From positions 310,001 to 374,000 of the forward strand of contig JAUZTG010000012.1 in assembly GCA_030734395.1 (NCBI GenBank): a stretch of DNA of 64,000 bases, written 5' to 3'. Both the position numbers and the translations under genes were made by a program. The notes beneath the pieces are model-generated. The model did no database searches. It saw nothing but the letters and a program-made list of their open reading frames with translations, and had not been told where the DNA came from. Numbering within the stretch: position 1 is the first letter of the stretch; each line of letters opens with the position of its first letter. This DNA comes from Sarocladium kiliense. Lineage: Eukaryota > Ascomycota > Sordariomycetes > Hypocreales > Sarocladiaceae. This document shows positions 1-12,300 of this stretch, one piece after another.

Positions 1-1471
1 CGGCTTGGGCGTCTCCACTGCATCACCATCGGCCTTCTTGCCGACCTGTTCATCGCCATCTGCTTTCTTCTTCTTGCCGTCCTCCAGCAAAATAGGAGGG
101 ACTTTCCCTTTCAAGTCCACCAGGTTCTCGTAGAAGCGACGCTCATCTTCATCGGCCCATATTCCGGCACCGTCGCTTATCGACCTGAGATACTCCCCGG
201 TCTTCAACAAACCGACTGACGTATTCGAAGTCCCAAGTGAGTCATCGACCTCCTTCAGTTCCGGCATCTCAGCGCCTATAGCGTCGGCAATGACTTGGGC
301 ATTGGATACAAGTCGCTCTTGAGCCTTGAGTTGTTTTTCGTAGTTGGCCTGCCTGTCCTCAAACACCTCTCCAGACTTGACATATGCTTCGGCATTTCTT
401 CGGGCCTGCGACTGTATGGACTTCTGATCTCGTACAATGTGGCCCTTGACGTCTTCAAAATATCGTTTGAGGATGTTCTTAAATCGATCGCCTACTTCTG
501 GCGGGGTCAGGGGTTGGTCTGTTCCATTCGTAGTGTTGATACCATCTTCCATGTTCTCATCTTCAGGCACGGCATCACCTCCTGCCGCATCTTCTTCAAT
601 TACTTTACGACCTTCGGATGTACTGGGTTGCACACCCAATATGTCCCAGCTGAAGGCTTTGACGAAAATGACTAGCAGTGGCAGATTGACGTGTTCTCGG
701 TCATGTCCCAATAGATCTTTGAGTACCTCAAGAGGAAAGGGCTCAGTCGTTCCGGTCTTGTTCGAGTTGCTTCGAGGCTTGAGGTCACCGGCTTTAGCGG
801 CCACACCCATGGAGGCATCCTCCGGCTTCGTAGCATCATCCAGGGTTCGCAGTACACCGACAAGCCACAGCTCTGTCACAACACGAAGCAGAGCTCTCTG
901 ACGCACAAGACGTTCCTTCTCCTCTCGTTCGCGAGCTTCGGGGCTCAAAGTCTTGAGGAAGCTTTTGTCGGGTGTTGACATACCCTTGCCCAAAAGCCAG
1001 GCCAGTTGTTCGGTGAAATCCTCAGGGCCGAAGCGCTGGTGGAGGGCACTGACGATTTCCACGCCAGCATCGACCTCTCCAGGGGTCTTGAGCTTGCAAA
1101 GACCTTCGTAACATGCTGAAATGATCTCAGAGATGTATTTACTGAGGCTGAGGGATCGGATTTCTTGAAGGAAAGTATTAAGGGTCGCGGGTGTAACAGC
1201 AGTTCGCAATCGCTTGATGAAAGCAGTGTTCTTCTTTAAAGACGAGTCGAGCGTTTTGCTGACGGTGAAGACATCTGAGGTCTAAGTTAGCCTTCGAATC
1301 ATACAATCCGTATGCCTTCACGATGGTGGGGTCGATCGGGAAGCTGACCTTTGACGCCATCCCAAGCCTTTTCATTTTGCGCGCGGAGCTCGCCTGGAAA
1401 GACATTAGCTTGTGCGTCTAGGGAAAATCGCACTCCCTAAGGTTGGACTTGCGCTTCTTTGCGCGATCCAT
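1..1471 (-). CDS. UPF2: UPF2/NMD2, nonsense-mediated mRNA decay factor (5' part; gene runs off the left edge)
   Basis: UPF2 bridges UPF1 and UPF3 in the cytoplasmic nonsense-mediated decay complex through MIF4G domains. The gene reads leftward from ATG at 1471. My model has exons 1453-1471, 1349-1393 and 1274-1. The resulting N-terminus runs MDRAKKRELRAQNEKAWDG and continues into a helical segment containing SSLKKNTAFIKRLRT, then SLSKYISEIISACYEGL and ALHQRF. That is the start of the first MIF4G domain as known in fungal UPF2. The later part (about positions 1-350) is acidic and lysine-rich linker. Intron 2 (1275-1348) is an ordinary GT-AG intron. Intron 1 (1394-1452) only restores the frame if it starts with the donor GCAAGT, so it appears to be a GC-AG intron; the GT alternatives at 1433 and 1448 leave the wrong phase. 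About 440 residues are present and the C-terminal two thirds lie outside. The family call is firm; the exact first exon is inferred. Confidence 0.88.
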
Positions 1472-2530
1472 GTCAGATCACGGCTTCAGATGTAGCTAAA
1501 AGTGGTAGTGGGTAGGAGGCAGCGCTACATTCGCGCGACGAAGCAGTGCTAAGGGACACAGGGCCCCAGGAAACGGAATTGCAGACGAGCGATATGAGCC
1601 GGCATCGAGACTACCGGGCCAGCAGGATGAGCGGCGATGGCGTTGGGGAGCACGAGTCTGTCTGCAGTGCCGGGTCGCAGTGTGGTGAAGCAATGAATTT
1701 TGGGAGAGGCTTGGATCCGACGTCAGTTCCACCGCCGGGCTGCACCTTCCCGTGTTCGGGGTCCAGGGCGGGGGTCCGGTAGAGTCATAGCCCCGGAAGA
1801 CGCGAGTGACGGTTAGTGATGAAATGTGGGATATATGCATATCTGCGATCACCGCGTGGAAAGATAAGCCTGCATCAGCAATGATGTCTTCGCACTACGT
1901 CGTGGTAATTTAGGAGGTTGCCTTGAAGACGTCATGCTCGGACGATTACGAGTTGAAGAGGAGGGTGCCGTCCGAAGTGAATCGCAGCAGTGCATCAGGC
2001 ATTCACCAGGCAGTGCTGAGATGATGACAGCAATCAACGGCGTGTTCGCTTTGCCGATAGAGCATACATCTTTGTAAAATGCGTGAACTGATGCAAAGCA
2101 CTTCGTTGGCCTTTGGACCATAGCTGCTGTAAATTGAATTGGATCTCTAACAGGTATTGTACTGGAACGTCAATGGGAAGGCATTGATTGCCTTGACTCG
2201 CTCAAGACTGGCGAGGTGCAACACCCACACCAATGCAACCAGGCCACTGGCCGGATTTCTTTCCCTGAACCACCACATCGTCAGCAGTGTGTGAACAATG
2301 CAAATACACAAACCCCACGAATTACCTGCAGAAGCCCCCAGCCTTTCATCCGAATCTGGACAATCATGCCAGGCTACGTCGACCTGGCCACGCCGTGCGG
2401 CTCGAGTGGGTCGCCACTGGTCGCGACATCTCCGGTCCCAGATTCCTTATCAGTTGCCTCTAGGCCAATCGCCAGTCTCCGCGGGAGTTACACACCATAT
2501 GCCAGAGGTTTTTCCAGGCCTGCATAGACT

Positions 2531-2545
2531 GCTATCGTGGATAGC
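2531..2545. promoter_or_regulatory. perfect inverted repeat holding two opposed GATA cores
   Basis: The sequence GCTATCGTGGATAGC is a perfect 6-bp inverted repeat around GTG, presenting GATA cores on both strands about 235 bp upstream of the nitrate reductase ATG. Paired GATA cores are the known binding layout of AreA/NIT2-type zinc-finger factors. Binding is not shown by sequence alone. Confidence 0.5.
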
Positions 2546-2692
2546 ACCCACTTGGGGCGATGAAAGTGCATCTCCTCGCTTGTTGCGATCAGCTCCGAGG
2601 ATATGCTCGATTGGGTGGTCTTCACTGGAAGTGGTTGAGAACTTGAAGAGGTCAAACCCCCTGGCATGTATGAGTGTTGATCTCAACCTTTG

Positions 2693-2704
2693 TTATCATT
2701 ATCA
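2693..2704 (-). promoter_or_regulatory. tandem TGATAA sites upstream of nitrate reductase
   Basis: On the minus strand this reads TGATAATGATAA, two directly repeated high-affinity GATA-factor sites 6 bp apart and about 75 bp upstream of the nitrate reductase ATG. The position and the downstream gene fit nitrogen metabolite control by an AreA/NIT2 homologue. This is inferred from the motif. Confidence 0.55.
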
Positions 2705-2778
2705 CTTCTCCTTCTCAAGCACAGTTGTATTCTATGTTTTCTTGAACCAGGTTGATTCCTATCGGATCAACTCTGACC

Positions 2779-5488
2779 ATGGCTGCCTCTACTACAACGA
2801 CAATGGAAGCCTACCCCTGTCCTGTGGCTGTCGCTCCCGCTGGTTCACTCCCTCCCAGCCCGCCATCCACAGCGAAGCCTTCCAGAAAAAACAGCTTAGG
2901 CGATTCGGTTTCTGATATTTCACAAGAGATCAAGCCGTACCCCCTGCCACCCAGATGTGCACCAAAGCAGGTTCTGACTGAGGACCTCAAGACGCCTGAT
3001 CGTCACGTTGAGAGGGACTCGAGACTGATCCGCCTCACCGGTGTCCATCCTTTCAATGTCGAAGCACCTTTGACAGATCTTTACGATGAAGGCTTCCTCA
3101 CCAGTGAAAACCTTCACTACGTCCGGAACCATGGCCATGTTCCGGAATGCACAGACGACGCGATCCTCGACTGGTCTTTCACCGTGGAGGGCATGGTCGC
3201 TCAGCCCATCACCATGACTGTCAGAGACCTTATTGAGGACTATGTGCAGCAGACTTATCCCATCACACTGGTCTGCGCTGGGAACCGCCGAAAAGAACAG
3301 AACATGGTCCGCAAAACTAAGGGTTTCTCTTGGGGAGCTGCCGGTCTTTCGACAGCCCTCTGGACAGGCGTCCCCATTGGTGATCTTCTCAGCCGAGCTA
3401 AGCCATTGCGTGGCGCGCGATATGTCTGTTTCGAAGGTGCAGACAAGTTGCCTAATGGGTACTATGGCACGTCTATCAAGCTCAACTGGTGTCTGGATCC
3501 CAATCGCGGCGTCATGGTGGCTCACAAGATGAACGGCGACATCCTGCATCCTGATCATGGAAAGCCTGTACGGATTGTCATTCCTGGACAAATTGGTGGC
3601 CGCAGCGTGAAGTGGCTCAAGAGGATAATCGTCACATCAGAACCAAGCGATAACTGGTACCACATTTATGACAACAGAGTCCTGCCGACGATGATCTCGC
3701 CCGAGGCTAGCGCTGATCTTCCAGAGACTTGGAAGGATGAGAGCTACGCCATCTACGATCTGAACGCCAACAGTGCCATCTGCTATCCACAACATGACGA
3801 GCTGGTCCCCTTGCAAAGCGAATCATCAACATACACATTCCGAGGGTACGCTTACGGAGGCGGAGGCAAGCGAATCACTCGGATGGAGTTGACACTGGAC
3901 AAGGGAAAGACCTGGAGGTTAGCCAACATGCGCTATCCTGAGGATGACTACAGACTCGCACCTGAAGGTGAAACCCTGTTTGGTGGACAAGTCGACATCA
4001 CGTGGCGCGAAGCATCATTCTGCTGGAGCTTCTGGGACATCGAGATTCCGATCGCGGAGCTCGCCGATGCCGACGATGTCATGGTCCGCGCAATGGACGA
4101 GGGCATGATGGTCCAACCACGAGACATGTACTGGAGTGTCCTTGGCATGATGAATAATCCCTGGTTTCGTCTCGTCATTCACCGTGAAGGCCATTCGCTC
4201 CGGTTCGAGCATCCAACTCAGCCGGCATTGATGCCAGGTGGTTGGATGGAGCGTGTCAAGAAGGCAGGAGGAAACCTATCGAACGGGTTCTGGGGAGAGA
4301 AGATGGGAGGGGAAGACGATGAGGCTGCTGCTGAGCAGGAACCGGAGAAGGAGATTTGCATGACGAGGGCGGATGTGAAAAGAATCATTACGCCTGAAGA
4401 GTTGGAAGCACACGATAATGACAAGGAGCCGTGGTTTGTTGTCAATGGACAAGTGTACGATGGCACGCCCTTCCTGGAGGGACATCCTGGAGGAGCAGCA
4501 TCAATATTTGGTGTCGCTGGACAGGAGGCAACGGAGGAGTTTATGACCATCCGTGAGTGCTCCGAGATGTCTCGAAAAAGCCATGCATATACTGACACTT
4601 TTTCCAGACAGCGAAAATGCAAAGGCCATGATGCCTGAGTACCATATCGGCACTCTTTCGGGATCGTTGACCGAGAAAGAGGAACCGGCTGATGCCACAC
4701 GCGCCGTCTTCCTCCAGTCCAAATCGTGGGTGAAAGCAACACTTGAGACGCGTGATTCCGTCTCACACGACAGCAAGATCTTCACGTTCAAGCTTGACCA
4801 CGAGCACCAACAGATTGGCCTACCCACGGGCCAACATCTCCTCGTCAGGCTTCGTGACCCAGCCACACGCGAGGCAATCATCCGGGCATACACACCAGTG
4901 TCTGAGATGGACGACAAGGGCAAGCTGCGGATTCTCATCAAGATCTACAAGGATAGCGCCGATAGGAAAGGCGGGAAGATGACTCAGGCTTTGGATGCGA
5001 TCCCGCTGGGACACTTTGTAGAGTTCAAAGGACCTGTGGGCAAGTTTGAGTACCTGTCAAGAGGACTGTGTCGCATCTCTGGTCGGGAGCGCGTGGTGAG
5101 ACGATTCTACATGATTTGCGGTGGCTCAGGCATTACGCCTATCTTCCAGGTGCTGCGTGCGGTGGCACAAGACGCTGAGGATGCCACTGAGTGCCGGTTA
5201 CTTGACGGGAATCGTGTTGAGGAGGACATTCTCCTGAGAAGCGAATTGGACCAACTAGCAGGTGCCACATCCGGTCGTTGCAAGCTGTTGCACACGTTAA
5301 CACAGCCTGACGAGTCGTGGGTGGGAAGACGGGGCAGGGTTGATAGGTCATTACTAGAAAAGGAGGTTGGGTCGAGGAAGGGAGGAGAGGAGATGGTACT
5401 GGTCTGTGGACCCGAGGCGATGGAGACGTCGGTGAAGGAGATGTTGGGTAGCATGGGTTGGGAAGAACAGGATATGGTGTTCTTCTAA
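2779..5488 (+). CDS. niaD: assimilatory nitrate reductase (molybdopterin, cytochrome b5, FAD/NAD(P)H)
   Basis: Reduces nitrate to nitrite with NAD(P)H, the first step of nitrate assimilation in the cytosol. Exons are 2779-4552 and 4608-5488 (884 aa, a normal length for fungal enzymes). The 55-nt intron has donor GTGAGT and branch CTGAC, and splits a His codon in the cytochrome b5 domain. The domain order is complete. The N-terminal molybdenum domain carries the Mo-ligating Cys near residue 166 in VCAGNRR. A dimerisation domain follows. Cytochrome b5 has its heme His in HPGG near residue 569. The FAD domain carries RAYTP near 685, and the NAD(P)H domain carries GGSGITP near 762 and CGPEAM near 858, ending in MVFF. 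I chose the first in-frame ATG (2779). No nitrite reductase or nitrate transporter gene lies in the window. GATA sites upstream suggest nitrogen control. Confidence 0.96.
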
Positions 5489-6173
5489 ATAAACGACATG
5501 AATAATGATTGTAAGCTTTGAACGGTGCGATGCCTCGGTTGTGACAATGTCCATGTGAGGTTCTCCAATGAGGAGGGGAGGTGGGGAAGTCCCTCTAACA
5601 CGAGGATAAGCAGGGAGACCCATCAAGCATGATTCAATGCCACTCAACCGACGACACAACGATGCCAATACAAGGAAGAAGCTGTGTAGTAGAATAGAAA
5701 TAAATAAAATCCAACAGCACAGCACCAACTCATCTAGATCGATACATGTCACTGATCCCAGCGAACCCTTGTGTAGATCTTCCGACGGTGGAGACGCGCA
5801 TACCCTGTAGACGTCATGCAAGCAAAACACTCTCCTGATCGAGGCACCCTTTTCTCACTACATCATGCAAATGCACGTAAGGTGTGAGCTGTGCCTTGGA
5901 AATCGCACTCTCACAAAAACGCAGTGTCAGTCTCTGGCTGGTTGGGCCTGGGTGCTTGCCCCATACACACCTCTTTGGTGCGGCGGCAGCAAGTAGCATC
6001 ACATCATCCAGATGGGGCTCTGGCCTGGACTCAGTCTTAAAGCCGCGAGGACCCGTCATCAGGCGAGGGGTTGTGTTTCTGCATCTTACAACTACAACTC
6101 TGGGAGTAGACCTTCGATTCATCCAGCACTACAACATCAAACGAGAAACTTTTCAACGACAAAAACAGTCAAG
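5489..6173. other. intergenic region, nitrate reductase 3' side to I9 inhibitor
   Basis: These 685 bp hold the 3' untranslated part of nitrate reductase (an A-rich stretch near 5690-5710 could serve polyadenylation) and the promoter and leader of the small inhibitor gene. I see no further gene. Confidence 0.5.
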
Positions 6174-6594
6174 ATGCCGACCTACATTGTAAGCCACCAT
6201 GTCTCCCTTCCAGATAGTTTACCCCCATGGACAGTGATAGCTGACAGGACAATAGATCACCTGCAAGGAGGATGCCACAGACGACCAGGTCGCCGCGTAC
6301 GTACTCCATTTCCGAGTCGACGATCCTCGAACAAGACGGACATTTGCACAGCAAGCTGACAGACAGTGTCCCAGTGTGAAGCAGCACGCCAAGGACCAGG
6401 GCGGCAAGATTGAGCACGAGTACAACATCATCAAGGGCTTCTCGTAAGTTCCCCAACCTCTATACGCAAAAAACATGCTGTATAGATGACTGACACGATG
6501 TAGCGTCGCGTTCGACGACGACAAGGTGACGACGCTGGAGAACCATGAGCACGTCAAGGCTGTTGAGGCGGACCAGGAGATGCGCACGCAGTAG
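6174..6594 (+). CDS. small I9-type proteinase inhibitor (Pbi2 / subtilisin-propeptide-like)
   Basis: A 71-residue protein made from four exons: 6174-6188, 6256-6296, 6375-6443 and 6504-6594. All joins close the frame (216 nt including stop) and all introns are GT-AG. It begins MPTYIVTC or similar (MPTY-I-I-TCKEDATDD here), followed by KDQGGKIEHEYNIIKGFS, and ends EHVKAVEADQEMRTQ. This is the single-domain fold of inhibitor family I9, related to subtilisin propeptides, yeast Pbi2 and the Pleurotus proteinase A inhibitors. Members inhibit vacuolar subtilisin-like proteinase B in the cytosol, and yeast Pbi2 also assists vacuole fusion. No signal peptide is seen, which fits a cytosolic inhibitor. 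Three introns in a 71-codon gene is dense, but the splice joins are unambiguous. Confidence 0.9.
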
Positions 6595-7274
6595 AATGGT
6601 ACACGTACGTTGACTGGGTCATGACTTGAGCATAGACGATACAGATAGCTTGCAATAATGAGTGAATTCAGATACAATACTCGATATGATGGACATCATA
6701 ATTTCCAATTCCATTTTGTGTTGAACTGTTGCCCTGGAGGCATCCAGACACACGACACGCATCATACCAGTGACGTAGGCTCGCTGCCTCCCTCCAAGTG
6801 TGTCCCCCCAGCGCGTTAACGTGCCTCCAGCGGGACACACTGTAGCTAAGCAGGCCGTACCCCGCTATTCCCCTCCATCTCTGCCCCTAAATTTAATCCC
6901 CTGCGCTGCCCTACGCGCGCCGCCTACCCCCACCCACCACTTCCACAGCACGATCCAGCGATAACAACTCCTGACTAAGCGATGCACAGTCCCCCGCCCG
7001 CCCACGGTAATCTGCCCGACGTTTTCCCTCCTCTTCCCCCCAATTTCCAAAACTCGGGGCTCCGGCTTTCGGCTCGGAGCGCTTCAGTGGAGTGGATGTC
7101 CTTCTCCGACAACACACCGTGTGCCTTCCACTTCCCGCTTCCTCTTCCGCCCTTTCTCGGAATATCCGATCTTTCTCGTTTCCTCTCCCCAACACCCCCA
7201 GCCCAGCATTTCTGCAGTTCGTCGCCAGTTCTACAGTCGCGATTGATTCGTTTACTGTCAGATATGCCGTCGCA
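6595..7274. other. intergenic region upstream of the dehydrogenase kinase
   Basis: These 680 bp contain a pyrimidine-rich leader (about 7000-7270) that is typical of fungal 5' untranslated regions. No supported gene. Confidence 0.5.
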
Positions 7275-8829
7275 ATGAGGCTTCTCACTCACTCGCTCGG
7301 ACGGCCCGGCTGTCGTCATTCGGTGGCCCTTCCCGCGGGTATCACCACTTGCTCGAGATCACTACCGCAAACAACTTCACAACTGCGCAGACGACAGCAA
7401 CAGTTACCGTTACACGACCTGCAATCCCGTCGCTGCTTCATTTCTCTCTCTTCTCTCTTTACATCCTCCTCCGAATCCACCACCAAGACACACGAGGTCT
7501 CCGATGCCGAAGTCTACACCCTGGCGCGGCAGAAGCAACATCCACTCAGTCTCGCCGATCTAATCAAGTACACCCTTCTCCCACCCGCTCTCTCGCCTTC
7601 CAGACCATAGCTAACACCCTGATAATAGACACGGCCGCCCTCCACTCTCCGAGAAATCCCTCCTCTGCTCCGCAAACTTCACCCTCTCCCTCCTCCCCAT
7701 CCGCCTCGCCCACCGCATCCAAGCCCTGCGCAATCTCCCCTACATCGTCGTCTCCAATCCAAACGTCGCCCGCATCTACCGCAATTACCTGCACTCCCTC
7801 TCCATTCTCCTCCCCTACTGGCAACAAGCTCAGAAAGGCATCCCTATCGCCCATCTCGAGGACGAAATCCGCTTCACAAAGACCCTCGCCGAACTCGTCG
7901 CCACGCATACAGACACCATTCCCATTCTCGCAAAGGGTTTCCTCGAATCTCGTCGGTACATCTCACCTCAGGAAGTCACCCGTTTTCTCGATGAGCACCT
8001 CCGCGCTAGAATCGGCACTCGCCTCGTCGCAGAACAACACATCGCCCTGCACTACTCCTCCCAACCACATTTCGACCCCGACGCCTCACCCACTCCCTGT
8101 CCAGAACACCCTTCCTATATCGGCGTAATCGACACCGCCCTCCGACCCGCCTCCATCGTCGAATCCTGCGGCGACTTCGTAGCCGACATCTGCGAACTCC
8201 GCTACGGCACCAGACCACAACTCATCATCGACGGCGAGCCCGACACGACCTTTGCCTCCGTCCCAACCCACCTGCAATACATCGTCACAGAGATGCTCAA
8301 GAACGCCTACCGCGCCACCGTAGAATCCCGCTCAAGAGAACCCATCGTCGTCACCATCGCCCCAGAACCACCACTCAAACACCAACCAGGCAATACACCC
8401 AACATCCGGCCCTCAGAACACACCCCTCTCGGACCCTTCTCCAACGACGCAATCCAACCACTAGACGACAACGCTCCCGGCGTAACCATCCGCATCCGTG
8501 ATCGCGGCGGCGGCATCTCCCCTGACACCCTCCCTAACATCTGGTCCTACTCCTTCACCACCTTCTCCGAAGACGACGACCTCCCCGGCTCCAGCGGCAC
8601 AGAAGGCCTGAACGCCATCTCCTCCGCCAGCGCAGGCGGCTCGTCCATCGCAGGACTTGGCTATGGCCTCCCGTTGAGTAGAGCGTACGCCGAGTATTTC
8701 GGCGGCGGCATCGCGGTCCAGAGTCTGTACGGGTGGGGGACGGATGTATATCTCCGGCTAAAGGGTGTGGGGAAGATCGATGATAGCCAGGAGTTGGGTG
8801 GTGGTGCGAAGAAGGAATCTGCACCGTAG
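7275..8829 (+). CDS. mitochondrial alpha-keto-acid dehydrogenase kinase (PDK/BCKDK family)
   Basis: Phosphorylates and switches off a mitochondrial keto-acid dehydrogenase (pyruvate or branched-chain). Exons 7275-7567 and 7629-8829 give 497 aa. The 61-nt intron is flanked by LIK and HGRPPLS. Residues 1-60 are Arg/Ser-rich without acidic residues, a mitochondrial presequence. The helical BCDHK N-terminal domain follows, containing RIQALRNLPYIVVSNPNV. The C-terminal GHKL ATPase fold shows the N box EMLKNAYRAT (Asn near residue 323), the G1 box RDRGGGIS (Asp near 389) and the G2 box GLGYGLPLSRAYAEYFGG near 440. An insertion rich in Pro, Ser and Glu sits before G2. I cannot decide from sequence whether the substrate is the pyruvate or the branched-chain complex; fungi carry at least two paralogues (Pkp1, Pkp2). 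Confidence 0.92.
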
Positions 8830-9344
8830 AGTAGCATCGTTGGGAAGCGGGGGTCTTGAAGCGGTTTGTTTGTTCTTTGAGTGATTGGGGAAAAAGTGAT
8901 TAGTTATTAGCGAACAAGGCGTGATTTTCTGGAGGGCAGGGAGGACATATCCTTTCAAGCATCTGACAGGATGTTGAAGTATCTTGGGACATCCAAGTGG
9001 CGTTTACAGTTTTGATTTCCAATATGCATATACGAGTAGAAGATGATTTCGATTCCATGTATTAATTGTGTAACGTGAAGAAAACAAAAACAACCATGCT
9101 ACAAGTAAAGAGCGGACATCCCATAATCGCCTATTAATCCAAACAATGAGTATTGGACATTGAAAACATCCGAGACCCCTTCCCGCAGAGACAAAGACCC
9201 CCTTTTGCCGGCCCGAACGAACAAAAATGCTGCCTGAGATACCACACGCTCCTGTATGTACACAGAAGGAACCCAAAAGCAAAGAATAGATCCAAAGGAA
9301 ACAAATTTTACAAGCTCTTAGATGCTCCACAACCTTTCCCCCTT
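8830..9344. terminator. shared 3' intergenic region of two convergent genes
   Basis: About 515 bp separate the kinase stop codon from the stop codon of the class VII chitin synthase. The stretch is A/T-richer than its surroundings, with A-rich runs around 9070-9100 and 9270-9310 that could guide polyadenylation on either strand. I see no gene in it. Confidence 0.45.
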
Positions 9345-12300
9345 TTACATCATCTCCAATTCCCGATCAATCTGCTTGTCCATGAACGTTCTCCTCTCAC
9401 CCACAAGCTCCGTTTGCAGTCGTTGCTCCACCAGCGCACGAACTTGCTTCTTCGTGACCGTATCGAGATCCACCTCCGCCAGAACGGACTGGATGCTCTC
9501 GACGATGGCGTTGTCGTCTGGGCCGACATTGCCACGCTGGAAATCGAAGGAGGTAGTAGACTGCATACCATCGCCCATGGGTGGACGATGGCCGCCTGAG
9601 TAACCGAGGGCAGACGCTGAGCGGCTTGCTCCAAGACCAGGAGACATGGGACCCAGGCCAGGAGACAGACCGGATTGGCGAAGGGACATAGTGCTACCGG
9701 CACGGTTGGCTGGGTAGTCCTGGTAGGGAGACTGAGTTTGCTGGCGATCGAAGCCAGTGCCCATTGACATCATTGACTGGCGGTGGCTCATGAGGGGTTG
9801 ATTCTGGAAGCCACTCATGGTGGAGGCGCGGTTCATGTTGTTGTTGAAAGCGGGAGATTGAGGAGGCATGAACGTGTTGCGACCTTGCAGTCCGGTCATG
9901 ACAGAGCCTTGGGGTCCCATGGAGTAAACTGATTTCATCTCATCCACCGCATCGTACTGATCACCGTACACTTCCTGCTTTTCTTGACCACCACGACGGC
10001 CAGGGAGGTTATTGAGAAGGGCGTAATCGTCCCACCGCTGCAGAGGAATGGATCTGGGGTCATAGCCTTCATCTTCAACAGCCACGATCTGCTTGTTGCC
10101 CTTCTCTCCGACGACCACGCGGGTGTTACCCCATGAGAAGTTGTCCTGGTTCCAGAAAGAGTAGATGGGAAGGACGAAGGAGTAGATGGGGAACGCAATG
10201 ATGTAGATGATCATCCATCCAATGTGCTGCCACTGTCTCTTAAGAATGAAGACCAGTGCTTGGAGACCATACACAGCAGCTAACATGACCAGTGAAATGA
10301 GTGGGAATGGACCAGTGCCAGTAGCGATGACGTAGATGAGGTAACCGAGGTAGATGCAGGTGGCAGGAAGCATGATGGTTCCGGCCAGATCGATGAAGAC
10401 AATGAATCGCATGCCGAAGAAACAGAAACCACACATCTCTTTGAGGCGCATCAACTCCATCAGGTTGTGAATAGTAGAGTTGATCCAACGACGACGCTGA
10501 GAAAGCAGAACGCTCCAAGACTCAGGCGCGGCGGTTTTACACTGAGCATCGGGCATGAACTTGTACGACATTGACGGGAAGTGCTTCGTCATGAGAGTGG
10601 TGAGATAACGATCCTCACCAAGGGCCAGCAGATTCTTCTTATGCAATGTGTCAACATCACACACCGCGTACTCTTTGATGACTTGGTCGGAGATGATCAG
10701 GGGCTTGCCCTTGTCCGCAGTGCGGATACGGTACATGGTGAAACTATAGGTCGTTAGATGTGAGATACGAGCTGAAGGATTGGGTGACTTACCATCCAGG
10801 GAGACATGTGACGCTACCGAAGAGAGATTCGAAAGCCTTGGCCAAGTGATGCGAGATGAAGTATTCGTAGACTTGAATCATAGTCCACCAGGACTTCTCA
10901 TCGTTTTCGAGACTCGTCTCACCGCAAATACCAGCGATCTTGGCGTTGTGGGCGCAGGCGGAGACAAGGCGGTTCAGGGAGTCTTCCTCAACGGATGTAT
11001 CGGCATCAACCATGAAGAGGTACTCGTACAGTTCAGGATCAACGCCGATGATGTTATTGATCTGGTGAAACATCTCAAGCTCCAGAGGGTTCATAGGCGA
11101 TCGGTGGTGGACACGGTTGAGGAAGCTCATGAGCAGAATTTGAGAATCACGCTTGCCACGGTTACCGGGTTTGGCCTTTTGCTGCTCTGATTCCTTACCG
11201 ACCTTGACGACTACAAGGTATGGAACGACGTTGCCTTCGAACTCATAGAGACCAGAGTACACCTTGCCGTAGTTGAGCTGCTCGCTGCCAGGACCAACAG
11301 ACTTGAAAGGCAAGGCAGGAGGGTCAATCTTGGGATCAACACCGAGAATGTCGAGCACGATTTTAGGGGTCGGGCGATCATTGCCTTGTCCAACAATGAC
11401 ACCATCACAGATGACGCAGATAAGCTTGCGCTTATTGTCATACTGGAGAGCTGTCAAAGAATCGAGAGCCTTGCGCAGAGAATCCTCGCCCTCAGTGTAT
11501 GCTGGAACCTGGCAGATGACAAACTTGTCTTGCGGTGCTGGGCGACGTTTGGAACCAAATTGCAGGGCCGACAAGAATTTAAGCAGAATGACAGCACACA
11601 GGATACAGGCGAACGCCAGAAGGATCCAATTGTTGACTTGACAGCGGGCCGAGTCACGGAAATCAGTGTAACCCTTGAACCCGATATTTTGGATACAGGT
11701 CCAGCTGTTACGGATGCTGGCCTCGCTGCTTGTTCCCTTGGAGCGCAGTATAATGTCGTCCAACTGGTCCTTGATATTTTCACCGGGGTTGTTCGCCCAG
11801 AGATCTGATACTTCCGAGTTCAGGAATTCGTAGATAGCGACATCAGGCTGCAAGTCTTGGGTGTTGAAATAGTTGGTGAGATCATAAATCTCATTTCCAT
11901 ACCGTACCCATTTGCGCTGATCGTTCTGGCCTTGGCTTTGAACACTCTTGGTTTTGAAGACAAGTTGACCTTTGTAGTATTCTTCGATAGCGGGCATGAA
12001 ATCATCCCAATACCAGTTGTCGTTCTGGAGCTTTTTGCTGGAGCGATCGGCATAGAATCCTGAGGAGTGGACAGCGATCTCGAACTCAGGAGTGTTGTTG
12101 GTAATCAGGCGTGTTGTCTCTTTGATGCCGAGCCCGCGGCAGGCGCGGTTTAGTGGCATGGGGAAATAGTCATCCATGTCAAAGCCAGCCACATCCTTCA
12201 TTCTCTCGTTGGTCGTCTTGATGGAGCTATCACTGTGTTGCCGTCTCCAGAAATCGGACATGTCGTAGACCTTACCACGAACGCTGATGAAGTAGCTATC

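Larger units (their letters stand above)
1472..2778. promoter_or_regulatory. divergent promoter region between UPF2 and nitrate reductase
   Basis: These 1.3 kb separate two genes that read away from each other. Several short open frames cross it, but none has domain signals, a plausible start context or an intron structure, so I call no gene. The half nearer nitrate reductase carries several HGATAR-type sites (TTATCA at 2448, an inverted pair at 2531-2545, a tandem pair at 2693-2704). In ascomycetes, GATA factors of the AreA/NIT2 family activate nitrate genes through such sites. Direct control here is inference. Confidence 0.55.

Noticed and set aside
2779..6594. Nitrate assimilation gene cluster
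   Set aside because: Only nitrate reductase is present. The next genes are a proteinase inhibitor and a mitochondrial kinase; no nitrite reductase or transporter is visible.
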